Counted from the first letter of the stretch, positions 18,546 to 29,962 are shown. The stretch is DNA of 64,000 bases from Pedobacter riviphilus (GCF_014692875.1 NZ_CP061171.1:3162001-3226000); one strand, 5' to 3'. The notes: generated by a model not told the origin, from the sequence alone. Numbers and translations are program-made.

Positions 18546-19589
18546 ATGAAAAAGTTACTCAGATTTTGCTTTTTACTACTCGTTTTATCAGGTTGTTCTA
18601 AAGGCGGAGATTCGCCATCAACCGAACCGGTAGATGATGATTTAGATGGTCCTATTTCCCGTCCGGTTTCCGGTTACGGAGCAGATGGAAACTTTAAGGT
18701 TGCAGAGATTAATTTTGCAAACCCCACCTATTCCGGAACCAATGTAACCATCTTTTACCCTGCCGGAATTACCACCCCAAGGGGAACCATTTTCTATTCA
18801 CATCCTTATGGAGGAGAAGATAAAAATTATGCTAGAGGCCTTTTCGAGTTCATTGCAAAAAAGGGATTTGTAGTTGTTTTTGTTCCTTACCCAACAACTG
18901 GAGTAAGCATTGATGATAGATATAACACACTTTGGGCAGGATTTTTAAAAGCCGCAACAGATTATCCAAATCTTATCGATAAAACCCGTGTAGGTTTTAT
19001 GGGGCATTCTTTTGGCGGAGGTGCCTCAATTGCCCTTGCTTATAAAGCCTTTACCGATTATGGCTGGGGACAAAATGCTCGTTTTCTTTTCACTATGGCA
19101 CCTTGGTACAGCTATCAGATTACCAACGCGCAACTTCAGAATTTTCCGGCCAATACAAAAATGATTGCCCAAGTTTATGATGAAGATACTGTTAACGACC
19201 ATCGCTTAGCGATAGATGTATTCAAAAACATCAGTATTTCAAATGCAGAAAAAGATTTTATCTATATCAAATCGGCCACAATTGCAGGTTATACTTACCA
19301 CACAGAACACACCATGCCAAATACCCGAACAGCGTTTGATGCCTATGATTATTATGGCATTTACCGTTTGCTCGATGCCATGATGGATTATAGTTTTAAT
19401 GGTAACCAGGCTGCCAAAAACGTTGCTTTAGGAAATGGTTCGGCTGAACAAATAACCATGCCGGGCTATAAAAATGAAACCTTGCCAACACTGGAAGTGA
19501 GTGATAATCCTGTGCCGAAGTATGCGCAAAGCCGTTACGAATTTCAGTGCGGCAATATTGTTAACCCCAGAATTGGAAATTGTAATTAA
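18546..19589 (+). CDS. Alpha/beta-hydrolase lipoprotein (dienelactone/polyester hydrolase-like)
   Basis: A 347-residue protein with a lipoprotein signal (VLSGCSKGG, Cys about residue 17). The alpha/beta-hydrolase core shows the nucleophile elbow VGFMGHSFGGGAS (about residues 151-163), an oxyanion segment IFYSHPYGGEDKNYA, an acid candidate in VYDEDTVND and a late histidine in YHTEHTMPN. The overall layout is that of secreted dienelactone hydrolase or PET-hydrolase-like esterases. It is probably attached to an outer membrane leaflet. It follows the Spy-like gene by 1 bp and precedes the beta-lactamase-family gene by 4 bp. Substrate unknown. Confidence 0.82.
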   Translation: MKKLLRFCFLLLVLSGCSKGGDSPSTEPVDDDLDGPISRPVSGYGADGNFKVAEINFANPTYSGTNVTIFYPAGITTPRGTIFYSHPYGGEDKNYARGLFEFIAKKGFVVVFVPYPTTGVSIDDRYNTLWAGFLKAATDYPNLIDKTRVGFMGHSFGGGASIALAYKAFTDYGWGQNARFLFTMAPWYSYQITNAQLQNFPANTKMIAQVYDEDTVNDHRLAIDVFKNISISNAEKDFIYIKSATIAGYTYHTEHTMPNTRTAFDAYDYYGIYRLLDAMMDYSFNGNQAAKNVALGNGSAEQITMPGYKNETLPTLEVSDNPVPKYAQSRYEFQCGNIVNPRIGNCN

Positions 19590-19593
19590 ACAG

Positions 19594-20679
19594 ATGAAGA
19601 AGTTGATTTTTATTATTTCGATTTTATTTTATTGCGGAAATTTAAGCGCACAAAATTTTTCTAAAATCGATAACTGGCTCCAGGACCACGCCGATGTGAT
19701 GGGCGGTAGAGTTTACCTGGTACTCTATAAAGACGGGAAAATTGTTTACAGCAAAGGAGTAAGCAAGCTTTCTGCAAAACAGAAAGTGGTAGGAAAAATC
19801 TTAGCGAAGAGACAAGGTAACACTGCCGATTTCAGCGATTACACGGCTACAACGAGGCAACAAATTGCCAGTTGCAGTAAATGGCTCAGCGCTGCTCTGG
19901 TTATGACTTTTGTTGATGAGCACAAGCTGAAACTTAGCGATACGGTAGGAAAATACCTTCCGGTGTTGTCTAAATCGGGCAAAGGAAATATTACCATTAG
20001 CGAATGTTTATCACATATGACCGGCATAAATTCGCCTGGTTTAAAAGAGAGTTTAAGCGATATGCGCCAAACCAACAGCATGGATGAGGCCATCCAAATG
20101 ATTGCTGATTTGCCTATGGAGGGCGAACATGGAAAGGTTTTTCGATACAGCAATACTGGATTACAAATAGCTGGGGCAGTAATTGAAAAAATTAGCGGCA
20201 AAAGTTTCGAAACCTTATTTTCGGAAAGGATTGCTCAGCCTTTAGATATGAAAAATACCGATTTTGGGAAAGGTAAAGTTGCATTGCCTGCTGGTGGAGC
20301 AAGCAGTACACCAAACGATTACATGAATTTCCTCATCATGATTGTGAATAAAGGCCTGTTTAATGGCAAAAGAATTCTATCAGAAAATAGCGTAAACCAA
20401 ATGCAAATTAACCGGGTAAACGCAGAGGTTAACAAAGCTTACGCACCCACTGAGGCAGGGAATTTTGGTTATGGTTATGGAGAATGGGTAATGGAAAACA
20501 GTACAGCCGGCAAACCAAGCAATTCAGTAACCAGCCCGGGCCTATTTGGCAGTTTCCCCTGGATTGATAATCAAAAAAAATCTGCTGGTTTTTTGATGGC
20601 TTTTTACCTTAATAACAAAGGCAGACATGAATATTATATAGAGTTGAAGAAATTAGTTGATGAAGCCTTAGCGTATTAA
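19594..20679 (+). CDS. Beta-lactamase-family serine hydrolase (class C / esterase type)
   Basis: A 361-residue protein starting at ATG 19594 (MKKLIFIISILFYC, signal peptide to NLSAQ), 4 bp after the preceding stop. An upstream in-frame start would run into the hydrolase gene. It has the SxxK motif SCSKW (about residue 93), the YxN motif YSNTG (about 187) and a serine-hydrolase fold as in class C beta-lactamases, D-aminopeptidases and EstB-type esterases. The usual KTG-type box is not evident (GLFGSFPW lies in that region), so esterase or peptidase action is more likely than drug resistance. Confidence 0.85.
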   Translation: MKKLIFIISILFYCGNLSAQNFSKIDNWLQDHADVMGGRVYLVLYKDGKIVYSKGVSKLSAKQKVVGKILAKRQGNTADFSDYTATTRQQIASCSKWLSAALVMTFVDEHKLKLSDTVGKYLPVLSKSGKGNITISECLSHMTGINSPGLKESLSDMRQTNSMDEAIQMIADLPMEGEHGKVFRYSNTGLQIAGAVIEKISGKSFETLFSERIAQPLDMKNTDFGKGKVALPAGGASSTPNDYMNFLIMIVNKGLFNGKRILSENSVNQMQINRVNAEVNKAYAPTEAGNFGYGYGEWVMENSTAGKPSNSVTSPGLFGSFPWIDNQKKSAGFLMAFYLNNKGRHEYYIELKKLVDEALAY

Positions 20680-20755
20680 ATGCACGTTGATGACGGCATG
20701 TTCTTTTTAACCGTGAACCTGATTACTCTTCATTGCCCTGTAATTTGGCAAAAGT

Positions 20756-20897
20756 GAGGCTGTATCATAAATTTTATTTCCAATCGAATTTGTCACATTG
20801 AGCTTGCCGATGCATCATATAGTATAAAGTTTTTCTCAACATTTAAACAGGCTCATCGACAGGCTCAAGATGACAACTATATTTATAATACAGCCTC
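20756..20897. repeat. 142-bp intergenic inverted repeat
   Basis: The ends GAGGCTGTATCATAAA and TTTATAATACAGCCTC are inverted copies, and the inner segments (TTGTCA, TTGAGC, CGATG) are mirrored too, giving a long hairpin between convergent genes. It is similar in kind to the intergenic repeats common in Bacteroidota genomes. It may also help end transcription from both sides. Confidence 0.65.
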
Positions 20898-20958
20898 TTT
20901 TAACAGATAATTGCAAAACAAGCTCGCATACAATTAAAATTAATTTATTTTCATTTAA

Positions 20959-22212
20959 TTATTTACCTGCTGAGTGATCTTTTAAGAAAGCATTACCTGT
21001 CCAGGCTTTTTGAGCGGTCCAGGGGGCGGCCGTTGCTGTCCAAAACACATTATCAGCAGGCAGGCCTAAAGGTAAAAAACCCAATGTTGCCATATAAAGG
21101 CTGCCTGTACAGGTGTATGGATCGGCAATTTCTGGCTGGTGGCCATTAAACCCTAAAACCAACCAACCCTGTTCATCAAAATTCTGGTTACCCGCATACA
21201 TATTTTCGAATACTTTGGTCAGCGCACAACGCACCTGTGCCGGGCTTAATTCTTTCGGTAGTTTTCCATCCAGCGCAATCTGCCCAAGGGTTTGAAAAGC
21301 AGCAGTACGGTAAGTTACACTTCTTCCCAGCGGCGGATATTCTCCTGTTGAAGAAATCATGCGTTCGGTAATCTGGGCATAACGTGCAGCCCGCTCAGTG
21401 GCCTTGGTTAACTGTAGCTCGCCCATCTTTTTCTTGGCTACCATTACCTTCAGAATGTCTATCATCATCGGATGGATAACATAAGAATTGTAATAATCGG
21501 TACTGAAGCTCGAGCCATCAGAATACCAACCATCTCCAACGTACCATTCGTTTAGTTTGTTAATGGCGGTCATGGTGCGGTATGGTTCATAGTCTTCACC
21601 AACGCTTAACAGCCATGCTTCTTCTATTGCTGTAAATAAGAGCCAGTTGTTATAAGCGCCAGTTCTGTTTCTTAACGATTTAATTTCGGCTATGTATCTT
21701 TTTTGGGTGGTTTCGTTTAGTGCTTTCCAAAGATTGGGCGCACGCAAAAAGCCCTGTACTACATATGCGGCATCTACAATGGGCTGTGCATCTGTTCTGA
21801 AATTGATATAATCAGCACTTAATGGATCAACAGCATTGCTTAAAGCCTGAATGGTTTCTGCTTTAAACTTTGCCCTTAGCTTTCCCTCTTCGGTCTCATC
21901 ATCTGGCAGGCTTAACCAAGGGGCTATACCAGCAAAGGTACGGCCTAAAGCTTCTGTATACCCCACCTCCCTTACATTGTTATAGTAGTGTGGCGCCACC
22001 TCGGTAGCCATATTTTTTTTCAATGTATTGCCGGCCAGATTATGAATAACGGGATAGGCAATTTTGTATAAAGTTTTTACCCAGAATGCCCTGTCTTGTG
22101 CACCACTTGTTATTGCATTTACTTTCTTCTTCTTTCCAGTTTGTGCATGGGTAACTGCACTTGTGGTTAAAAATACAAAACCTATTAAAAAGGCATATTT
22201 AAAATTGTTCAT
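20959..22212 (-). CDS. Secreted DUF2264 protein (operon with GH105)
   Basis: A 417-residue protein. ATG 22212 (MNNFKYAFLIGFVFL, signal peptide to VTHAQ) is preferred over an upstream start that overlaps the GH105 gene. The body matches DUF2264 (alpha/alpha-toroid, linked to uronate-rich glycan metabolism): RTFAGIAPWLSLPDDE, NNWLLFTAIEEAWLL, WYVGDGWYSDGSSFSTDYYN and the C-terminal GSLYMATLGFLPLGLP. It is a paralogue of the gene at 37830-39089, with the same segments in the same order. It follows GH105 with a 16-bp gap. The biochemical role is not established to my knowledge; a glycoside hydrolase or lyase role is likely. Confidence 0.88.
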   Translation of the reverse strand: MNNFKYAFLIGFVFLTTSAVTHAQTGKKKKVNAITSGAQDRAFWVKTLYKIAYPVIHNLAGNTLKKNMATEVAPHYYNNVREVGYTEALGRTFAGIAPWLSLPDDETEEGKLRAKFKAETIQALSNAVDPLSADYINFRTDAQPIVDAAYVVQGFLRAPNLWKALNETTQKRYIAEIKSLRNRTGAYNNWLLFTAIEEAWLLSVGEDYEPYRTMTAINKLNEWYVGDGWYSDGSSFSTDYYNSYVIHPMMIDILKVMVAKKKMGELQLTKATERAARYAQITERMISSTGEYPPLGRSVTYRTAAFQTLGQIALDGKLPKELSPAQVRCALTKVFENMYAGNQNFDEQGWLVLGFNGHQPEIADPYTCTGSLYMATLGFLPLGLPADNVFWTATAAPWTAQKAWTGNAFLKDHSAGK

Positions 22213-22228
22213 GGTTAATTTTATCATT

Positions 22229-23587
22229 TTATTTGATGCTGATTTCGAAAAATTTACTGGCTCCGGCGGTAAGATCCTCATTAAGATATACCTCGGTTAT
22301 TTTTTCATCTTTATAATTAACACCTAAAGGCACAATTTGGCCACTAGCAGCGTTTCTTGCTATTAATTGTTCGGGATTTTTTACTTTAACCTTTTTTATA
22401 ATTTGCGGCCATGCAATTTTTATGGTCTGATTATTACTGGTTGAAGATCCATTGTATGCCTCGGCAATAATGTTTCTATCATGATTTGCCAGGTTTAAAC
22501 GGAACAGCTCACTCCCTGCCAATAAAAAGGCACCAACACCGTAAACATCTGTATCGTCATATCCAACCTTATCTGGTGCTGCGCCTTGTGCCTGCACAAA
22601 ACCCAGTTTGCCATCAGGATGAACAGAAGAGCTAAGCGCATCCCATGCTTTAGAAATTACCCCATTATATTTTTTGTAAGGGATGAGCCCGTTATTTACG
22701 CCCCAGGCCATTGCATAACAGATAAATCCGGTACCGCTGGTTTCTTTTGAAGCATAACTTTCGGGATCGAGCAAACTGGCATGCCAGCTTCCATCTGCCT
22801 GTTGCAGCGACGCTAACCGCTCAGCCATGCTCTTAAATAATTTCACTAATTTCTTACGCTCGGGGTGATTTTCGGGTGTTACCGATAAGAGGCGCACTAA
22901 GCCTCCCATTACCCATCCATTCCCCCTGCTCCAGAATACTTTTGTTCCATTTTTTTCCTTTTTGTCGAAGTAACGGCTATCGCGGTAAAAAAGATGCTCA
23001 TCCTTATCGTATAAATAGGCCGTAGATTTCCACCATAATTGGATTGATTTATCCAGGTATCTGGCATCTCCGGTTGCCTGGCTTAAATAAGCCAGTGCCG
23101 GTGGCCCCATAAACAAGGCATCGCACCAGGCCCACTCTCGTGTATAAATACCATTTTTCCATTCCAGGCTTTCTGAATGTGGTAAAGAAACAATGGTATC
23201 GGCCAGGGCTTTAAACTTCCGGATATATTCGGGTCTTTTATAAATGGTATATAACTGCGAATAAAGCTGACCAACGCAATAATCGTCTGCGAAATACCGG
23301 TATCTTCCTGTTTCCCACTTGTTATCTTCACCCACCTGAATCAGCTTTTTATAATAACTATCGTTATCGGCCAGGCGCCCCCATGCCATCATTCCAGCAT
23401 ACATGGCGCCACTGGTCCAGTCTTTTTTCGGGTTTTTCCACCCGGCCGTTTCTAAATTTGTCCATTGCCAATCGGCAACCTTTTTCATCTGGCTAATGAT
23501 CTCACTTGCCAGCAGCTGTTTTTTCTGCGCATTTACCTTTCCGAAAGCGAAAAGAACCAAGAGGAATAGAATTATTTGTTTCTGCAT
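22229..23587 (-). CDS. GH105 unsaturated rhamnogalacturonyl/uronyl hydrolase, secreted
   Basis: A 452-residue protein with a signal peptide ending FGKVNAQ. The alpha6/alpha6-barrel of GH105 is evident: DWQWTNLETAGWKNPKKDW, YFADDYCVGQLYSQLY, EWAWCDALFMGPPALAYL with the likely catalytic Asp (about residue 155), RGNGWVMGGLVRLL, and GTGFICYAMAWGVNNGLI. GH105 enzymes remove delta-4,5-unsaturated uronic acid from lyase products. About 60 C-terminal residues form an extra segment. It heads a two-gene operon with DUF2264 and lies downstream of a proposed HTCS site (23718-23751). The unsaturated-sugar activity implies a polysaccharide lyase acts first. Confidence 0.92.
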   Translation of the reverse strand: MQKQIILFLLVLFAFGKVNAQKKQLLASEIISQMKKVADWQWTNLETAGWKNPKKDWTSGAMYAGMMAWGRLADNDSYYKKLIQVGEDNKWETGRYRYFADDYCVGQLYSQLYTIYKRPEYIRKFKALADTIVSLPHSESLEWKNGIYTREWAWCDALFMGPPALAYLSQATGDARYLDKSIQLWWKSTAYLYDKDEHLFYRDSRYFDKKEKNGTKVFWSRGNGWVMGGLVRLLSVTPENHPERKKLVKLFKSMAERLASLQQADGSWHASLLDPESYASKETSGTGFICYAMAWGVNNGLIPYKKYNGVISKAWDALSSSVHPDGKLGFVQAQGAAPDKVGYDDTDVYGVGAFLLAGSELFRLNLANHDRNIIAEAYNGSSTSNNQTIKIAWPQIIKKVKVKNPEQLIARNAASGQIVPLGVNYKDEKITEVYLNEDLTAGASKFFEISIK

Positions 23588-23717
23588 TTAATGATTGATT
23601 TTAATGATCTGATTAATAGCATCCTATCATTTATTGTTTATTTAAGATGTATGTAATGTACAATTCGCGTTATCTGCCGGTATGTAAAATTGTTTAATCA
23701 ACTGAATATTATATGAG

Positions 23718-23751
23718 GAAAATTTTAAAGGAATAGTGTGAAAAACTTAAA
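23718..23751 (-). promoter_or_regulatory. Proposed HTCS operator, site A (GH105-DUF2264 operon)
   Basis: Two 12-bp boxes on the plus strand, GAAAATTTTAAA (23718-23729) and GAAAAACTTAAA (23740-23751), spaced 22 bp start to start. They lie 131 bp upstream of the GH105 start. The same arrangement precedes the genes at 33456 and 40295. The promoter-proximal flank (TGTAAAATTGTTTAATCAAC) also resembles that of site B. Confidence 0.6.
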
Positions 23752-23944
23752 TTTTAAGGCTTTTTAACGCTTTTTAGGCCATTTTCAGTGTAAAAACCTA
23801 AAGGCCTATACTTTATTATAACAAACTTCTGTTAATCAAAACAGATAACGACCGATCTAGCCATGTTAAAGACAAGTTCTTCAAATGAGCAGACCTTTAA
23901 AAGAGTGATAGCTCTCTAACATTAAAAATGACCGCATAAAAAAA

Positions 23945-23972
23945 GAGAGTGCTTTTTAGGCACTCTCTTTTT
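23945..23972 (-). terminator. Terminator downstream of the M60 peptidase gene
   Basis: Stem GAGAGTGC / GCACTCTC with flanking A and T runs on both sides, 24 bp after the peptidase stop codon. The T-rich flanks on both strands make it work in either direction. Confidence 0.8.
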
Positions 23973-23995
23973 CATTAATCTTAAAAATTAAATGG

Positions 23996-26900
23996 CTATA
24001 ACTTAATTACTTTTACAACCCTTCTTTCTGTGCCTTGTCGCACTTCTACCAGATATACACCAGTAGGGAGTTCTGCACCAAAGGTTAGTTGTTCTGTAGC
24101 TGCTATTTTAGCTTCTTTAACCAATTGTTGGGCAATATTGTATACCCTATATTGTAATGCTTCGTTACTTGGACTTTCTACCTGCACTTTAAACCCGGTT
24201 GTACTTGGATTTGGCCACGCACTAACTTTTAATGCTAGCAATGATCCGATGTGGTTGCCGTTATTGGTATTTAACGGCAGCTCTTCATAATTCACTGCAG
24301 CCGCTTCCTGATTTAATAATAGTTCGGGCTTGTAGCTGGCCGCCTCACGCGAATTAAAGCCTACCAGGTTACCAAATCCTTTCGTTCCCTGATTGATCAA
24401 TCTTAAGGAAACTATTTTTTTGCCTAAAGCAAGCTGGCTATTAATATATGCTGTTACATCAAGTTCATACCAGGCACGGCCTGTATTTTTAACGGTATAA
24501 GTACCAAGTAGTGTACCGTTTTCAGATGGCCTGTTATTCCAGGTAATGGTGCCCTCTCCCCAGGTGGTATTAGACAGACCATATACCGATATCATTCTGG
24601 ATGGATTAACATCTATATGAGAAGCATATATCCTGATCTTTGCACTGTTTACAGCTGAACCAGAAAATGAGCTATAATCGAAACGCAAATAAGATTCTCT
24701 TAAAAAAGACCAATTATCGCTACTTACGTCCAGGCTTTTTGAGTTTCCATAATTTGTGTTTGCAAAAATCCCATCACGCACAAATGCATCAGCCACCGGA
24801 TTAACGGTTAAAGCCTGTGGCAGGTTTACCTTCACATTAACGGCTGAAGATACAGCCACTCTGCCTAAATTATCAGTTGCTTTTGCGGTGAGTGTATACG
24901 TTCCAGGAGAAACATTGTTCCAAACAATGTTATACGGTGTGGTTGTAGATTGCCCCAGTAATACTGTTCCCTGATAGAATTCGACTTTGGTAATCGTTCC
25001 GGTAGTACTGGCATTAAGGGTAATATTTGAATTTGAGGTAAATGTAGCATTGTTTAGCGGAGCGTTTATCGCTACTGTTGGTGCAGCGCTAACCGTAACA
25101 TTTACAACAGCAGATAAGGCTGTTCCGCCATTATTATCGGTTACCTTTGCGGTAAGCGCATAGTTTCCTACCTGAAGATTTGTCCAGGTAAAGCTGTAAG
25201 GAGCAGTAGTTGACTGACCTAAAAGTGTATTACCCTGATAAAACTCAACTTTACTTACTGTCCCGTCGGCATCGGTAGCATTGGCATTTATGCTAAGGTT
25301 TGTACCTGCGGTAAATACGGCAAGATCTATTGGCGAACTGATGGCCACAGTTGGCAAGGTGTTGATGGTAACCTTAACGGTATCTGAAACTGTTACCCCA
25401 CCATTATTATCAGTGGCTTTAGCCGTAAGCGTGTAAGTTCCTGTAGCAGGAGCATTCCAGGTAAAGCTATAAGGCGCAGTGGTTGACTGGCCTATAAGCG
25501 TGTTACCCTTATAAAATTCCACTTTGGTAATTGTTCCATCGGCATCGGCAGCATTGGCGTTTACCACTATATTAGTACCTGCAGTATATACAGCATTGTT
25601 TGCAGGTGAGCTGAGGGCTACTGTTGGCAGCGTATTAACGGTAACCTTAACGATATCTGAAACTGTTGTTCCACCATAATTATCAGTGGCTTTAGCCGTA
25701 AGCGTGTAAGTTCCTGTAGCAGGAGCATTCCAGGTAAAGCTGTAAGGAGCAGTAGTTGACTGACCTAAAAGCGTGTTGCCCTGATAAAATTCCACTTTGG
25801 TAATTGTTCCATCGGCATCGGCCGCATTGGCATTTACCACTATATTAGTACCTGCAGTATATACAGCATTGTTTGCAGGTGAGCTGATCGCCACCGTAGG
25901 TAAGGTATTGATGATAACCTTAATGGTATCTGATAGTGTTGTTCCTCCGTTATTATCAGTTGCTTTAGCTGTAAGCGCGTAAGTTCCTGTGGCAGGGGCA
26001 TTCCAGGTAAAGCTATAAGGCGAACTGGTTGACTGGCCTAAAAGCGTGTTGCCCTGATAGAACTCTACTTTAGCAATTGTTCCATCGGCATCGGCAGCGC
26101 CGGCCTCGATAGTAACGTTGGTACCTGCTGTAAATACAGCATTGTTTGCAGGTGAACTGATCGCCACCGTAGGTAAGGTATTGATGATGACCTTAATGGT
26201 ATCTGATAAGGTTGTTCCTCCGTTATTATCGGTTACCTTAGCGGTAAGTGCATAGGTTCCGGAAGCAGGATTATTCCAGGTAAAGCTATAAGGCGCAGTG
26301 GTTGACTGACCTAAAAGCGTATTGCCCTGATAAAACTCTACTGAGCTGATTGTTCCATCAGTATCAGTAGCATTCGCATCGATAGTAACGTTGGTACCTG
26401 CTGTAAATACAGCATTGTTTGCAGGTGAACTGATCGCCACCGTAGGTAAGGTATTGATGATGACCTTAATGGTATCTGATAAGGTTGTTCCTCCGTTATT
26501 ATCGGTTACCTTAGCGGTAAGGGCATAAGTTCCCGAAGTAGGATTATTCCAGGTAAAGCTATAAGGCGCAGTGGTTGACTGACCTAAAAGCGTATTGCCC
26601 TGATAGAACTCCACTGAGCTGATTGTTCCGTCAGTATCAGTAGCATTCGCATCGATAGTAACGTTTGTACCAGCGGTAAACACAGCATTGTTTGCCGGTG
26701 AACTAATGGCCACGGTTGGTAAGGCATTTATTGTTAGCTTAACCGTGTCGGATACCATTATTCCTCCGTTATTATCGGTGGCCTTAGCAGTAAGCTTGTA
26801 ATTTCCTACAGCAGGATTAGTCCAGGTAAAACTATAAGGTGCAGTGGTTGACTGACCTAAAAGTGTGCTTCCCTGATAGAATTCTACCTTAGCAATAGTT

Positions 26901-29791
26901 CCATCGGTATCAGCAGCATTTACGTTAATGGCAACATCAGTACCCGCTGTAATTACAGCATTATTGGCTGGTGATGTAATCGCAGCTGTTGGGAGTGCAT
27001 TAGCTACATCTACAGCTGGGTAAACCAATTTTCTCGTACCATCATATCCAATAGCATAAACACTGGTAGAACCTGCCCCATATTGAACTGTTGTAGTTGC
27101 GTTTGCTGTGGTTGCTTCTCCAGCCCCATAAATAGCCACATCGGTAAGTACCTTTTGGTTATAGGTCTCAAAAGCTACTGCATTGGCCCATTTCGAATTG
27201 TCAATTTTTAATGTGTTGGTATTAACGGTTACACCAACCGTTGCAACTGCAGTTGTTGCCAATGGCGTACGGTTTTTAAAGGTGTTTATCGTATTTGCCG
27301 ATATGTAATTTAATACCGGAGATACTGGTTTAGGATATCCTTTAGCCTGTATACTTGCAATTAGCGCATCTATCTGTGCTTGTGTAATGGTTAACCGCTT
27401 AATAGAATAATCGTCTATATCCAAGTCAATTGGCAATAGATAACCGCTTTTAACAAAGAAATCGGTCAGATCCTCTTGAACGGCATCGCAGGTAGCACTT
27501 ACAAAATTGAGTAATAACTGACCTTCACTTAGACCTGTCTGGCTGGTGGTGCGCATTTTCTCCAGCACATCGCCATACCAGAAAGCCACATCTGGCTGCC
27601 CAACTGGGGCTGGTGTACCTGATAATCGCTGTTGCATGGTAGGTAGATTTTTACTTGCACCAGCAAGCTGATAATATACTTCCAATTGCCATAAAGGCAC
27701 CAATCGCACAAATACGTCACCCTGTGCCTCCATGTGTTTTTTCTGTATCAGGCAATTATCAAACAACGATCCGTACCGGCCACCATATACACTGGCAGCG
27801 CCTGCCTTAGGTACATCGTTACCTTTTTCAAGTCTTGTCGTATTTGCATAATTGGTACTAAAGCGATATTGTATCCATGCCGAATTAACATTGTTTGTTA
27901 CCTCGGTCATGCCTATCCATTTCGCTCCCGGTCTAACCTGGTTATTATGACCAAACTCATGGGCAATTCCCCATGGATCTTTAAAAACCCCTGTAGCACT
28001 TGCCAGGTTAGCGCCACTTCCGCCAACACCTATAGGATAATTTACACCGTCGCCTCCCGCGTTGGGGTTTCCATCTCCGGTTATAGACCTTAGAAACATA
28101 TGGTTTTTAGGCACTTTGTTATATTTTGTAAGGCCGTTTAAAATATACTCATTGTGTACAATGGTATCGTAGGCCGTAACCAGCTCTTTTCCTCCAGATG
28201 CCGAATTACTGATCAGTATATTTTTGTGTAGATTTAGGTTAGCATAGGTTCCTTTTATATCTAACTTCGGGTACACACCGTTAAGCAACATCTGTGTCCA
28301 CTGGTCGTTGGTATCGGTTAAGGGATTGTAATATCCATTCACCTGGCCTGTAGTAACATTAATCTGTATAGGCTGCAGATTGGTATTATCGCTAAAATAA
28401 GCGATATAGCCTAATCCATCATGAAGTACATTAATAATATTTATCCCTTTTTCAAGGGATAGCTATCGGTAGTAGCACTATAATCAAGCGCAAAATCTTT
28501 AATGATTAATTGTGGATTTACCCCATAGGTATCGCCAACAAAAACAACCGCTTTGGTATTCGCCTTAAAAGCAATTCCAGTTGGATTTTCAACCCTGTTT
28601 AAGCCGTTTGTTTTTAGTCTGCTTTCTACCGTCCCCGGTTTGGGTAAAAATCATAGGTTTGGACACGGTATTTCCTATTGTAGCTATTGTTAAAAATACA
28701 TTGTGCCAAAGATTTAAAAAATGGAGAAGCAATGGCATCAATATCAGTCTGCGTTATTCCAGGTTTTAACGTGGTATGCAGATCATCAGCAAAAATATTG
28801 GTGTATAAATTGCCGGCGCTGTTTTTCTGATAGAACTGCATTTCAGCACAACTGGCGAAATTATTTTTACCCGTAAGCACCTTAACTACAATTTGGGTAA
28901 CGTTGGTTAATGCTGTGGGAAACTGATCTGATACGCGGCTGTACTAAAACCCGTATCAAAATTCATTAATTTGGTTAAAGTAGTTTGTGTTGTCGTTTTA
29001 TACCAGATTTCGCCTGTACCAAAAATACCATTTGAGCCACCATCTTGCCTTGGTACGTAACTGATATAATCGATAGTAGGATTGGTGGTAAAATTATAGG
29101 TTAAACTGATCGGGAATCCTCCACCCGCATAGTTAGAATGATATAATGTAGCTGTATTATTATCGTAGGTACGTGAAATATCTTCACCCGCATTTGCTGC
29201 AGGACTTACACTGGCGCTTGAAATGGCTAGTTTAACATCAGAATAAGTCGAAAAATCTTCTGCTATCGGATTATCGCAATCTAAAGGCTGAACAGCTGCA
29301 CCTGTTTCTGCAGAGCTAAAATTGATTTCGGCGCAGCTCGAAAAATTGCCTCCTGCTGACCTGATTACAAAGCGCACGATATAGGGTTTTACAATTGGGT
29401 TTGCCGTCATGTCGATCGTTTTTACGGCATTGGTTTGGGCCCAGCTGATATTGCTCTGCTTACTTACAAAAACCGAAGGTGCATCAGACGTAGTATAATA
29501 AACATCTACAGTAGTCCAGATACCATTTGGACCCGATTGCCTTGGAGTATAATCAACCTTATTAATGCTTTTTACACCAACAAAATAAAAGTCAACCGTA
29601 TCTGGCATTGCGTTTAAAGACCAGTTAGAGTGATACATGGTTGTCAGACTACCATCGTAGGCTTTGGAAATTTCGGCACCAGGCTGTGATGGCCGTTTTG
29701 AAGCGGCTGCGGTGATGGTGACCGGGTTTTGGGCATTCGCAATTGCACAAAGCAATAGCATAGCAAGAAAAGAGAGTAATCGTTTTTTCAT
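23996..29791 (-). CDS. Giant secreted M60-type metallopeptidase with discoidin, Ig-like and T9SS domains (three frameshifts)
   Basis: Reconstructed length is about 1930 residues. Order: signal peptide to AIANAQ; two discoidin-like (F5/8-type) domains to about residue 320; an M60-type catalytic region with HEFGH and NNQ (27947-27961, about residue 611) and a downstream Glu (MTEV); eight Ig-like repeats; a DNRLRE/CBM96-like domain (about 24300-24815); and a T9SS type A sorting domain ending RRVVKVIKL. M60/enhancin-like gluzincins cut glycosylated proteins such as mucins. The frame breaks at 28917-28919, 28633-28638 and 28456-28458; one added base in each G/C run restores continuous homologous sequence (for example FPTALTNVTQIVVKVLTG). 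It ends in a terminator and lies downstream of a PorV-like gene. Confidence 0.82.
24820..27000 (-). repeat. Eight tandem ~273-bp repeats encoding Ig-like domains
   Basis: Eight successive units of about 91 residues, each opening like TVAISSPANNAVFTAGTN and containing DGTI-KVEFYQGNTLLGQST and SYTFTWN-type strands. At DNA level neighbouring units are nearly identical: the segment GATCGCCACCGTAGGTAAGG recurs near 25888, 26160 and 26432. The array probably forms a stalk between the catalytic part and the surface anchor. Such an array could be expanded or collapsed by recombination or assembly. Confidence 0.85.
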
Positions 29792-29858
29792 TTAGTCTGG
29801 GTTTAAGTTAAATAATATTTGTATTATATTGCTTTTCAACCGCTTGCCTGGAAAGGCT

Positions 29859-29890
29859 GTTGGTTATCGAAGCCGTTGGTTTAGTTTTAT
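29859..29890 (-). promoter_or_regulatory. Shared A/C-rich leader motif upstream of the M60 gene
   Basis: On the minus strand this reads AAACTAAACCAAC followed by GATAACCAAC, 68-99 nt before the start codon. Related sequences precede the genes near 31328 and 33456. Its role is unknown; it may mark the 5' leader. Confidence 0.35.
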
Positions 29891-29962
29891 TCAGCCCTCT
29901 CCTCCTATTCTGACATATCTTTTCCGCAGTAACGCGTGATCGGGAAATGCCTGTTATTCCCG

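Noticed and set aside
20756..20897. Inverted repeat as terminal repeats of an insertion sequence
   Set aside because: The arms nearly meet in the centre and there is no room for a transposase; a palindromic intergenic repeat is the better description.
24820..27000. Regularly spaced near-identical repeats as a possible CRISPR array
   Set aside because: The unit is about 273 bp and in frame with a protein; it encodes Ig-like domains.
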